In this document: positions 1 to 6,213 of the stretch, piece after piece
Layout of the letters: every line of letters starts with the position of its first letter
Numbering within the stretch: the first letter of the stretch is position 1
DNA from: Campylobacterota bacterium
GTDB lineage: Bacteria > Campylobacterota > Campylobacteria > Campylobacterales > JALSKU01
Direction: 5' to 3'
Assembly (NCBI GenBank): GCA_013153915.1
Contig: JAADDL010000086.1
Span: 1 to 9,997, forward strand
Length of the DNA: 9,997 nucleotides
The notes under the pieces: generated by a model
The model's input: only the letters and a program-made list of their open reading frames with translations
Told to the model about the DNA's origin: nothing
Database searches by the model: none
Translations under genes and position numbers: made by a program

Positions 1-380
1 CCAAGATGGACGAGTATGCAACTGTCAAGTATCTACCATCCCAAGAGATACCTAAAGATTGGATGGGGCTTGATGTGGGACCTGCAAGCTCAAGACTCTT
101 TAGAGAGGTTATAAACGATGTACATGTTATCATTTGGAACGGCCCTATGGGGGTGTATGAGATCGATAAGTTTGCCAAGGGTAGTATCATGATGAGCCAT
201 CATATAGCAGAGTCAAACGCCACCACCATTGTCGGAGGAGGAGATACTGCCGATGTTACCAAGAGGGCCGGAGATATTGACGAGATGACATTCGTCTCTA
301 CAGGAGGCGGAGCTTCTTTGGAGCTTATGGAGGGTAAAACACTCCCCGGTATCGAGGTTTTGGAGGTAAAAAAAGTATGA
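1..380 (+). CDS. pgk: Phosphoglycerate kinase, C-terminal part (5' end outside window)
   Basis: This is the last ~126 residues of phosphoglycerate kinase, which transfers phosphate between 1,3-bisphosphoglycerate and ADP in cytosolic glycolysis and gluconeogenesis. The frame is open from base 3 at the left edge, so the ATG at base 6 is an internal methionine; a full PGK is about 400 residues. Visible family signatures are WNGPMGVYE, the nucleotide-binding VGGGDT, and STGGGASLEL close to the C-terminus, all belonging to the nucleotide-binding C-terminal domain. The stop codon TGA (378-380) overlaps the ATG of tpiA (377-379) in an ATGA arrangement, which suggests translational coupling of two enzymes of the same pathway. 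Nothing looks degraded. Identity is essentially certain from the motifs. Confidence 0.97.
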   Translation, partial: KMDEYATVKYLPSQEIPKDWMGLDVGPASSRLFREVINDVHVIIWNGPMGVYEIDKFAKGSIMMSHHIAESNATTIVGGGDTADVTKRAGDIDEMTFVSTGGGASLELMEGKTLPGIEVLEVKKV

Positions 381-1084
381 TATTTGCGGCGAATTTTAAA
401 ACTAACAACACTAGAGCCTATACAAAAGAGTATATGGAGATTTTAAACAACTTTGTAAAAGACAACGATATAAACGATGATGTGTTTGTGTTTCCCTCTT
501 TTACGGCTTTGGATAACTTTAAAAGTAGCGACAATATAAGAGTCGGCGCTCAAAACGCTTATCCCGTGCAAAACGGCTCATATACGGGAGAGATAGGTTT
601 GGACCAGCTTAAAGAGTTTAAGATAAACTCTATCCTTATAGGTCATAGTGAAAGAAGGACTATCTTAAAAGAGTCTCAAGAGACGATAGTGGAAAAGTTT
701 AACTACTTCAAAGATAAAGGCTTTGAGATAATCTACTGTATAGGTGAGCCTAAAGAGATAAGAGACGAGGGCGTCAATAGCGCTATGGAGTATCTTTGGG
801 ATGAATTTGACGGTATAGATTTGGGATACGAAAAACTTATAGTGGCTTATGAGCCTATATGGGCGATAGGTACGGGGGTAAGTGCTAAGAGAGAAGATAT
901 TGACGAGATATTGTCAAATCTAAGAGTAAGGGTCAAATCCCCTTTGCTTTACGGAGGAAGCGTTAAGAGCTCCAATATCAAAGAGATAGTAGATATAAAA
1001 GATTGTGACGGTGTGCTTGTGGGAAGCGCAAGCTGGAAAGTAGAAAGTTTTTGCGAAATTATAAAAAACGGTATAAAAGGATGA
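377..1084 (+). CDS. tpiA: Triosephosphate isomerase
   Basis: This enzyme interconverts dihydroxyacetone phosphate and glyceraldehyde 3-phosphate in the cytosol. At 235 residues it is shorter than the usual ~250, but close to the length I recall for Helicobacter TIMs. The three catalytic positions are in place: Lys8 in NFKTN, His90 in IGHSERR, and Glu149 in AYEPIWAIGTG, where the flexible loop 6 follows. The phosphate-binding YGGSV is at about 182-186. The start ATG overlaps the pgk stop by 4 bases. The stop TGA (1082-1084) lies just upstream of the preferred fabI start, and the fabI ribosome binding site lies inside the last tpiA codons. Gene order pgk-tpiA-fabI with such overlaps implies one transcript. 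Confidence 0.98.
   Translation: MIFAANFKTNNTRAYTKEYMEILNNFVKDNDINDDVFVFPSFTALDNFKSSDNIRVGAQNAYPVQNGSYTGEIGLDQLKEFKINSILIGHSERRTILKESQETIVEKFNYFKDKGFEIIYCIGEPKEIRDEGVNSAMEYLWDEFDGIDLGYEKLIVAYEPIWAIGTGVSAKREDIDEILSNLRVRVKSPLLYGGSVKSSNIKEIVDIKDCDGVLVGSASWKVESFCEIIKNGIKG
1078..1081 (+). promoter_or_regulatory. Ribosome binding site deciding the fabI start
   Basis: AGGA ends 5 bases before the ATG at 1087, good spacing for that start. It would abut or overlap the ATG at 1081 and is too far from 1093. This favours 1087, although 1081 cannot be excluded. Confidence 0.6.
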
Positions 1085-1086
1085 AT

Positions 1087-1908
1087 ATGTTTATGAAGGG
1101 AAAAAAGGGACTTGTAGTAGGTATAGCAAACAATAAATCGATAGCTTACGGTATAGCAAAAGCCGTGAGAGAACAAGGAGCGGAACTTGCTTTTACATAT
1201 CTAAACGAACAGTTGGAAAAGAGAGTAAGACCGATAGCCGAAGAGATGGGAAGCGACAAGGTCTATAAACTCGATGTCAACAACGATGAAGAGCTTGAGG
1301 CTTTAACAAACTCTTTGGAAAAGGATTTCGGCAAGATTGATTTTATAGTTCACTCCGTAGCTTTTGCTCCAAGAGCCGCGCTTGACGGTAGATTTATCGA
1401 TACGGAGAGAAAAGCTTTTGATATAGCGATGCAAACCTCGGTCTATTCTCTTATCGCTTTGTGTAGAGCTTGCGAGAGAGTTTTGAACGATAATGCTTCT
1501 ATCTTGACTCTTACTTATCTTGGAGGTCCCAAATATATACCTCATTATAATGTGATGGGAGTAGCGAAAGCCGCGCTTGAATCTAGCGTAAGATACTTAG
1601 CCGTTGATCTTGGTGATAGAGGTATCAGAGTAAACGCCATAAGTGCGGGTCCTATAAAAACTTTAGCCGCAAGCGGTATAGGCGACTTTAGAGCTATACT
1701 CAAGTGGAATGAGGCAAACGCACCTCTCGGTAGAAACGTAACCATAGAAGAGGTAGGCAATAGCGGGATGTATCTACTTAGCGATCTTAGTAGCGCCGTA
1801 ACGGGAGAAGTCCACTATGTAGACGCCGGCTACAACATAATGGGCATGGGCGCCATAGACAAAGATGAAGAAGGCAAAACAGTAATGAAATGGGACAAAA
1901 TGCGATAA
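1087..1908 (+). CDS. fabI: Enoyl-[acyl-carrier-protein] reductase (NADH), FabI type
   Basis: FabI catalyses the last reduction of each type II fatty acid elongation cycle, reducing trans-2-enoyl-ACP with NAD(P)H. It is a 273-residue short-chain dehydrogenase fold. The cofactor-binding start KGLVVGIANNKSIAYGIA and the VHSVAFAP segment are typical. The active site pair is Tyr154-x6-Lys161, and Tyr144 in TYLGG is the second conserved tyrosine. The C-terminal DAGYNIMGMG is also characteristic. Start choice: in-frame ATGs lie at 1051, 1081, 1087 and 1093. I prefer 1087 because AGGA (1078-1081) sits 5 bases upstream, and because MFMKGKKG matches the usual FabI N-terminus; 1081 (two residues longer, ATGA overlap with tpiA) is possible, while 1051 lies deep in tpiA. 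It is the last gene of the operon, and its final codons form part of the terminator stem. Confidence 0.96.
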   Translation: MFMKGKKGLVVGIANNKSIAYGIAKAVREQGAELAFTYLNEQLEKRVRPIAEEMGSDKVYKLDVNNDEELEALTNSLEKDFGKIDFIVHSVAFAPRAALDGRFIDTERKAFDIAMQTSVYSLIALCRACERVLNDNASILTLTYLGGPKYIPHYNVMGVAKAALESSVRYLAVDLGDRGIRVNAISAGPIKTLAASGIGDFRAILKWNEANAPLGRNVTIEEVGNSGMYLLSDLSSAVTGEVHYVDAGYNIMGMGAIDKDEEGKTVMKWDKMR

Positions 1909-1942
1909 AAAAAGGCAAATTTCTTTGCCTTTTTCGCATTTT
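1897..1942. terminator. Bidirectional intrinsic terminator after fabI (copy 1)
   Basis: An 11-bp perfect stem pairs 1909-1919 (AAAAAGGCAAA) with 1924-1934 (TTTGCCTTTTT) around a TTTC loop. A flanking outer stem pairs AAAATGCG (1897-1904) with CGCATTTT (1935-1942), leaving the bases ATAA unpaired. The outer stem uses the last codons of fabI. T-tracts on the 3' side in both directions mean it can stop the fabI operon on the plus strand and backstop the phosphoesterase transcript on the minus strand. Confidence 0.85.
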
Positions 1943-1965
1943 GTGACTTTTTTCATGTGTAAGCC
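1901..1965 (+). repeat. 65-bp direct repeat, copy A
   Basis: Bases 1901-1965 match 2063-2127 at 61 of 65 positions by eye. The first 46 bases are identical, with mismatches at 1947, 1948, 1961 and 1964. The unit begins within the last codons of fabI (ATG CGA TAA) and contains the whole terminator hairpin. Confidence 0.9.
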
Positions 1966-2010
1966 TTAAAATCAAGGATTTTAGTGGCGAACACGAAAAA
2001 AGTCCGGGTA

Positions 2011-2051
2011 CTACCGACAAATCGTAGCGAGTGAAGCGAGGTAGATTTGTC
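2011..2051. repeat. Palindromic intergenic element, REP-like
   Basis: GACAAATC (2016-2023) is the inverse of GATTTGTC (2044-2051). The 20-base loop contains two AGCGAG direct repeats separated by TGA. CTACC (2011-2015) is also the inverse of GGTAG (2040-2044), so an alternative fold exists. A partial copy, CCGACAAATCGTAGC, recurs at 2148-2162 and continues with a near match (AGTGAA, 2164-2169). I infer a small dispersed palindromic repeat; copy number in the genome is not visible here. Confidence 0.6.
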
Positions 2052-2062
2052 AATTAAAATTT

Positions 2063-2108
2063 TGCGATAAAAAAAGGCAAATTTCTTTGCCTTTTTCGCA
2101 TTTTGTGA
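2063..2108. terminator. Bidirectional intrinsic terminator (copy 2), convergent intergenic region
   Basis: The same 11-bp stem recurs at 2071-2081 and 2086-2096 with the same TTTC loop. On the minus strand it is followed by a run of T (complement of 2069-2075) and lies about 75 bases past the phosphoesterase stop, so it should end that transcript. The outer stem is weaker here, with only TGCG/CGCA continuing outside the bulge. It is a direct repeat of copy 1 at an offset of 162 bases. Confidence 0.82.
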
Positions 2109-2127
2109 GCTTTTTCATGTGTGAGTC
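2063..2127 (+). repeat. 65-bp direct repeat, copy B
   Basis: This is the partner of 1901-1965. It still carries TGCGATAA, the same bases as the end of fabI, though no gene ends here. That points to copying of the fabI tail plus terminator, or to a terminator element that is repeated elsewhere. Confidence 0.9.
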
Positions 2128-2172
2128 CGAAACCGAAAGGGATATCGCCGACAAATCGTAGCTAGTGAAATT

Positions 2173-2961
2173 TTAACGCATATCGGTTTTGACGATATCA
2201 TATTTGACGCTTTTGCCGTTTATCGTCACCTTGATATAGTGCCAAAAGCCTCCTTTTTTCAAGGGTGCTCCGGCACCACCTGTGATGATAAAAGGCGTCT
2301 TGTGCCAAAAGCCTTGAAAATATGAGTGAATATGAGAGCAAAAAAGCATCGTTACTCTATATTTGTCAAATAGTTTGTTTAATTTTTTTGCGTTCTTTTT
2401 GCTTTTTAGACTGTGACCTTTTTCATATCTGCCGTATCTCGGGTCATATAGCGGTACATGCATAAAGATAAATCTGTGTTGAAATTTTTGAGATTTTTTT
2501 AACTCGTTTTTTAGCCATTTATACTGCTCTTTAAATACCCCTTTTTTATCGCTGTCATCCAGTACGATAAAGTATGAGTCGGCGACTCTAAAGCTAAAAT
2601 AGGGCTTGCCGAAAACCCTTTCGTAACTATTTTCGTCTCCATACCAAGGTATCTCATGATTTCCTATGACGCTGATGATGCTTTTTGGGGATGCTTTTAT
2701 GATTTTGATATATTTTTTAAATTCGCTTGGATAGCCATCAGCCACCAAGTCCCCGTTGTTTACGGCAAATTTTATATCTTTATCGAGGTTGATTAGACGG
2801 ATGATATCTTTTAGTATATCGTTGCCGTCTCTATTGTCTCCAAAAACCGCAAAACTAAAGTTATCGCCTTTAACGGGTTTGATATTTTTTATCATTTGAG
2901 TATTTAAAGAGTCCGCAAAGATATGCAAAACCATCAGCAAGGATAAAATTATCTTTTTCAA
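2173..2961 (-). CDS. Exported calcineurin-like metallophosphoesterase
   Basis: The 262-residue protein has a signal peptide (MKKIILSLLMVLHIFA, probable cleavage after Ala16), so it should act in the periplasm. The calcineurin-like phosphoesterase blocks appear in order: GDNRDG (41-46), NNGD (68-71), GNHE (100-103), a histidine in FMHVP (His168), and SHIHSY (209-214). Together these form a two-metal hydrolase site. The first block has Asn43 where many relatives have His, and the last has Ser in place of the usual Gly of GHxH. The substrate cannot be told from sequence. Start: a longer frame opens at TTG 2973, but TTG at 2961 has GGAGG 5 bases upstream and gives a clean signal peptide. The gene stands alone, convergent with fabI and divergent from nhaA. 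Confidence 0.85.
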   Translation of the reverse strand: MKKIILSLLMVLHIFADSLNTQMIKNIKPVKGDNFSFAVFGDNRDGNDILKDIIRLINLDKDIKFAVNNGDLVADGYPSEFKKYIKIIKASPKSIISVIGNHEIPWYGDENSYERVFGKPYFSFRVADSYFIVLDDSDKKGVFKEQYKWLKNELKKSQKFQHRFIFMHVPLYDPRYGRYEKGHSLKSKKNAKKLNKLFDKYRVTMLFCSHIHSYFQGFWHKTPFIITGGAGAPLKKGGFWHYIKVTINGKSVKYDIVKTDMR

Positions 2962-2966
2962 AGCAC

Positions 2967-2971
2967 CCTCC
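2967..2971 (-). promoter_or_regulatory. Ribosome binding site deciding the TTG start of the phosphoesterase
   Basis: GGAGG on the minus strand, 5 bases before the TTG at 2961. It excludes the upstream TTG at 2973, which overlaps this site. Confidence 0.8.
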
Positions 2972-2987
2972 AATAAAAACTAAAAAT

Positions 2988-2996
2988 ATTATAGCA
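2988..2996 (-). promoter_or_regulatory. Promoter -10 of the phosphoesterase gene
   Basis: The minus strand reads TGCTATAAT, a perfect extended -10 box ending 26 bases before the TTG start codon. No good -35 is seen at about 3011-3016 (TAGTCA), which is common for sigma-70 promoters of Campylobacterota. The predicted leader is only about 20 bases. Confidence 0.65.
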
Positions 2997-3073
2997 TAAT
3001 GTAGTTGTATTGACTAAGGATTATTTTCGATAGGCGTTGCGCTCAAGCTGCGGTTTTAAATCGATACATTTAT

Positions 3074-3102
3074 TTTACAAGTTTATCGTAATTTGGTACA
3101 AT
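3074..3102 (+). promoter_or_regulatory. Promoter of nhaA and the downstream permease
   Basis: TTTACA (3074-3079, 5 of 6 to TTGACA) and TACAAT (3097-3102, 5 of 6 to TATAAT) are separated by 17 bases, with TGG just before the -10 giving an extended element. Transcription should start near 3109, about 20 bases before the TTG start codon. Confidence 0.7.
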
Positions 3103-3118
3103 ATAGTTATCTTGAAAA

Positions 3119-3123
3119 AAGGA
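3119..3123 (+). promoter_or_regulatory. Ribosome binding site deciding the TTG start of nhaA
   Basis: AAGGA lies 6 bases before TTG at 3130. The nearby ATG at 3123 is in another frame, so TTG is the best start. Confidence 0.75.
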
Positions 3124-3129
3124 TGATAT

Positions 3130-4464
3130 TTGAGACTCTATGCGCCTTGGGAGAAGGCTTTTAAAAAGGTTTCCACTCCGTTTGAGGAGTTTTTGCATGC
3201 TCAAACGACTACGGGTCTTATTTTGATGATTATGACCGTAGTGGCTCTTGTGTTGGCAAATTCTCCGCTTTCTGAGTGGTATTCGCATATATTTCACACA
3301 AAGATAGAGTTTTCTATCGGTTCTTGGAAGCTTTCATATACTATCCACCACTGGATAAACGACGCTTTGATGGCGATATTTTTCTTTATTATAGGCTTGG
3401 AGATAAAAAGGGAGATATTGGTAGGCGAACTTTCAAATATCAAAGTAGCTATTCTTCCCATACTTTCAGCCATTGGCGGTATGATATTTCCCGCTTTGAT
3501 ATTTTATGCCATCAACTTCGGCAAAGAGTCCGCATCGGGCTGGGGGATACCTATGGCGACCGATATAGCGTTTGCCATTAGCGCTTTGGTACTTTTGGGA
3601 AAAAGAGTGCCGACGGCTCTTGTAACCTTTTTGGTCGCTTTGGCGATAGTGGATGACTTGGGTGCAGTATTGGTGATAGCGGTATTTTATACTAAGCAGA
3701 TATTTTTTACTCCTCTTGTGTTGGCGGGGGTTAGTTTTTTGATTTTGGTAGCTTTTAATCGCTTTGGGATACATAAGATTTTACCATATTTTATCGTTGG
3801 ACTGTTTTTGTGGTTTTTTATGCTCAAATCAGGAGTCCATGCGACCATTGCGGGCGTTATCGCCGCTTTGGCTATACCCTCCAAGCCAAAATACTCTCCT
3901 ATGGGGTTTAGGGCTGAAGCCAAAAAGATATTAGACGAGTTTGACGAGTGTGAAATGGATGAGGATTATATGCTAAACGAAAAGCAAAAAGCTTTGCTTG
4001 GTAATCTTAAAAAGAGGATTGACGCCATAGGTACTCCGGCGGCAAGGTTGGAGCATGATTTGCATCTGCCCGTCGCATTGATAGTGATACCTCTTTTTGC
4101 GTTGGCAAATGCCGGTATATCTATAGATTTCGGTTCCATCTCCACTATCATAACAAAGCCGGTGACGCTAGGGGTTATAGCCGGTTTGGTGCTTGGCAAG
4201 ATAGTGGGTATTTTCGGTGTGGCTTGGGCTTGTATCAAGCTCGGTATCGCAAAGTTGCCTTATAAAAGTAGCATGAGTCAAATATTCGGTGTAGCTTTTT
4301 TGGGTGGCATAGGTTTTACTATGTCTATTTTTGTTGCCGATTTGGCTTATGCCGGAAAAGAGGATTTGATATTTCAGGCAAAGGTCGGTATACTTTTGGC
4401 GTCGTTATTTGCGGGATTGAGCGGATTTTTGTGGCTTAGATTTGTGGCGAAAAAAGGAGAGTGA
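3130..4464 (+). CDS. nhaA: Na+/H+ antiporter NhaA
   Basis: This 444-residue inner membrane protein exchanges cytoplasmic Na+ (or Li+) for external H+, controlling sodium level and internal pH. The family's ion-binding aspartates are visible: Asp145 in PMATDIAFAI and Asp175-Asp176 in AIVDDLGAV, equivalent to Asp133, Asp163 and Asp164 of the E. coli protein, with the same spacing. KSGVHATIAGVIAAL (233-247) and LEHDLHLPVA are further signatures. It is longer than E. coli NhaA (388) mainly because of an extended hydrophilic loop at about 251-305 with an acidic cluster (269-279), similar to the long loop I recall between helices 8 and 9 of Helicobacter NhaA. The start is TTG, supported by AAGGA 6 bases upstream. 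The stop overlaps the next ATG by one base (TGATG), so the permease is probably cotranslated. Confidence 0.95.
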   Translation: MRLYAPWEKAFKKVSTPFEEFLHAQTTTGLILMIMTVVALVLANSPLSEWYSHIFHTKIEFSIGSWKLSYTIHHWINDALMAIFFFIIGLEIKREILVGELSNIKVAILPILSAIGGMIFPALIFYAINFGKESASGWGIPMATDIAFAISALVLLGKRVPTALVTFLVALAIVDDLGAVLVIAVFYTKQIFFTPLVLAGVSFLILVAFNRFGIHKILPYFIVGLFLWFFMLKSGVHATIAGVIAALAIPSKPKYSPMGFRAEAKKILDEFDECEMDEDYMLNEKQKALLGNLKKRIDAIGTPAARLEHDLHLPVALIVIPLFALANAGISIDFGSISTIITKPVTLGVIAGLVLGKIVGIFGVAWACIKLGIAKLPYKSSMSQIFGVAFLGGIGFTMSIFVADLAYAGKEDLIFQAKVGILLASLFAGLSGFLWLRFVAKKGE

Positions 4465-5429
4465 TGAAACTGTTTCTAAGAAAGCTACTGTATATATTTT
4501 TGATGATGCTTATCATATCTCTTATATCGTTTCTTGCTATACATGCCGCTCCTAACTCATTTTTTGCAAGCGGAGAGTTAAATCCTAATATCACAAAAGA
4601 GTCTATAGAACATCTAAAAAAGATATACGGATTGGATAAACCTCTTATGGTGCAATATTTTTCTTGGGTGTGGGCTATATTGCACTTTGATTTTGGAGTC
4701 TCTTTTGCTAGCGGTAAAATGGTAAAAGATGAGATAATGAGTCGCATAGGGATAACTTTGCTGATGAACTTTATAGCCATGGTTTTTGTATTTATGCTTT
4801 CGGTTTATTTCGGTATCAAATCCGCACTAAAACAAAACTCTCTATTTGACAAATCCGTAAAGCAGTTTGCTTTGGTAAGTTACGCAATGCCGTCTTTTTA
4901 TCTGGCACTTTTGCTCGTCGCTTTTTTTTCGGTATATCTTAAATGGTTTCCGATATCGGGACTTCATAGCATAGAGCCAAAAAGCGGTATTTGGTGGTAT
5001 TTGGATTTTGCTTGGCATTTGGTGTTGCCAATATTTGTGATGGTTTTTGGAGGAGTAGGGACTCTTAGTATGTATGTTAGAAGTTTAAGTCTTGATATAT
5101 TAAAAAGTGATTATATATTTTTCGCTAAAAGTAGAGGAATAGATGAAAAGACGATATTTAAAAGATTTATCATCCCAAATCTTTACCCCCCTATAGTTAC
5201 GATACTTGGACTCTCGATACCCGGCATGATAGGAGGTAGCGTTATCTTGGAGTCTATATTTTCTATAAACGGTATGGGACTTTTATTTTTTCAAAGTGCT
5301 ATGAGTAGGGATTATCCGGTTATCATGGGGATACTCATTATCTCAACTTTTTTGACGCTTTTTGGTAATGTTGTGGCTGATTTGGTGCTTTTAAAGCTAA
5401 ATCCACATTTCGCTAGGGCAAAAAGCTAA
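4464..5429 (+). CDS. ABC transporter permease, DppB/OppB family
   Basis: This 321-residue inner membrane permease belongs to the peptide/nickel-type binding-protein-dependent transport family. An N-terminal membrane helix (about 7-27) is followed by a periplasmic stretch, KIYGLDKPLMVQYFSWV, typical of DppB/OppB/NikB. Several further helices follow, and the cytoplasmic EAA-like loop that docks the ATPase is at about 216-242 (DYIFFAKSRGID, then FIIPNL). The start ATG 4464 has GGAG 4 bases upstream; the adjacent GTG at 4461 is too close to that site. No partner permease, ATPase or binding protein is present in the window, so the substrate (peptide, nickel, other) is unknown. It sits in an operon with nhaA. 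Its stop overlaps, in antiparallel orientation, the stop of the moeB/thiF-like gene. Confidence 0.88.
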   Translation: MKLFLRKLLYIFLMMLIISLISFLAIHAAPNSFFASGELNPNITKESIEHLKKIYGLDKPLMVQYFSWVWAILHFDFGVSFASGKMVKDEIMSRIGITLLMNFIAMVFVFMLSVYFGIKSALKQNSLFDKSVKQFALVSYAMPSFYLALLLVAFFSVYLKWFPISGLHSIEPKSGIWWYLDFAWHLVLPIFVMVFGGVGTLSMYVRSLSLDILKSDYIFFAKSRGIDEKTIFKRFIIPNLYPPIVTILGLSIPGMIGGSVILESIFSINGMGLLFFQSAMSRDYPVIMGILIISTFLTLFGNVVADLVLLKLNPHFARAKS

Positions 5430-6211
5430 TAGTCTCTTAACTCTTTGATGCCATTTTTGCCACAAACTTTGCAGTCGGGATTTCTTTGAAAAGAGACCTT
5501 GTCAAAATCCATACTAACCGCATCAAATATCAAAAGCTTATCGGTTAAAAGTTCCCCGTAGCCTATAAGATACTTGATGGCTTCTGTAGCCTGTATGGTT
5601 CCCAACATTCCTGCTATCGAACCCAATACTCCCGTGATTTTGCAAGAAGGTACGCTATCTTTTGGCGGCGGAGAGTCAAATACGCAAGCATAACAAGCGC
5701 TTTTGTGCGGGATTATGGTCATAGTTTGACCGTTAAATCTAAGTATTCCCCCGTGAGAAAACGGCTTATTTGCTAAAACGCAAGCGTCGTTTATCAAAAA
5801 TTTACTCTCAAAATTATCCGTGCCGTCTATGACGAAATCATACTCTTTGACGATATCTAAAATATTGCCTTTATCGAGAAAAAAGTCGTAAGTTACGACA
5901 TTGACATCGGGATTTAGTGCTTTTATCCTCTTTTTTGCCGATAATACCTTTGGCATACCCAGCTCTTCGGTAGAGTGGATTATCTGTCTTTGAAGGTTGG
6001 ATAGATCCACTTCGTCGCCGTCGGCTATACCTATGGTGCCGACGCCCGCGGCGGCGAGATATAAAGCTATGGGGCTACCTAAGCCCCCTGCTCCTACGAT
6101 AAGAACTTTAGAATTTAAGAGTTTTAATTGTCCCTCAAGACCGAAGTTTTTCAGCACCAAATGTCTGGCGTATCTTTGAGATTGTATTTTTGAAAGCTCT
6201 TTTATACCCAA
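5426..6211 (-). CDS. ThiF/MoeB/HesA-family sulfur-carrier adenylyltransferase
   Basis: This 261-residue E1-like enzyme should adenylate the C-terminal glycine of a small sulfur carrier (MoaD or ThiS) for molybdopterin or thiamine synthesis in the cytosol. Visible features are the ATP-binding GAGGLGS (40-46), the arginine-bearing SNLQRQ (71-76), DGTDNF (129-134), two zinc-binding pairs (Cys173/Cys176 in CYAC and Cys247/Cys250 in CKVC), and Cys190 in VPSC at the position of the conserved cysteine before GVLG. There is no C-terminal rhodanese domain. MoeB and ThiF cannot be separated safely by eye, and no moa or thi genes are nearby. The start is TTG, with GGAG inside the last nusA codons 7 bases upstream. 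The gene begins 2 bases after the nusA stop, so it should be cotranscribed and perhaps coupled. Confidence 0.9.
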   Translation of the reverse strand: MGIKELSKIQSQRYARHLVLKNFGLEGQLKLLNSKVLIVGAGGLGSPIALYLAAAGVGTIGIADGDEVDLSNLQRQIIHSTEELGMPKVLSAKKRIKALNPDVNVVTYDFFLDKGNILDIVKEYDFVIDGTDNFESKFLINDACVLANKPFSHGGILRFNGQTMTIIPHKSACYACVFDSPPPKDSVPSCKITGVLGSIAGMLGTIQATEAIKYLIGYGELLTDKLLIFDAVSMDFDKVSFQRNPDCKVCGKNGIKELRDY

Positions 6212-6213
6212 TT

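Noticed and set aside
1354..1395. Ala at the FabI position equivalent to Gly93 of the E. coli enzyme, a site of triclosan-resistance changes
   Set aside because: Ala is the natural residue here in other FabI proteins, as I recall including H. pylori, so no resistance can be inferred.
3021..3070. GC-richer stretch between the phosphoesterase and nhaA promoters, considered as a small RNA or operator
   Set aside because: I find no stable hairpin, tRNA-like fold or convincing promoter-terminator pair. Short TCGATA matches at both ends are too weak to call.
3276..3774. About 100-codon open frames on both strands inside nhaA
   Set aside because: They overlap the conserved ion-binding region of NhaA in other frames and read as low-quality, Tyr/Arg-rich translations, so they are shadows.
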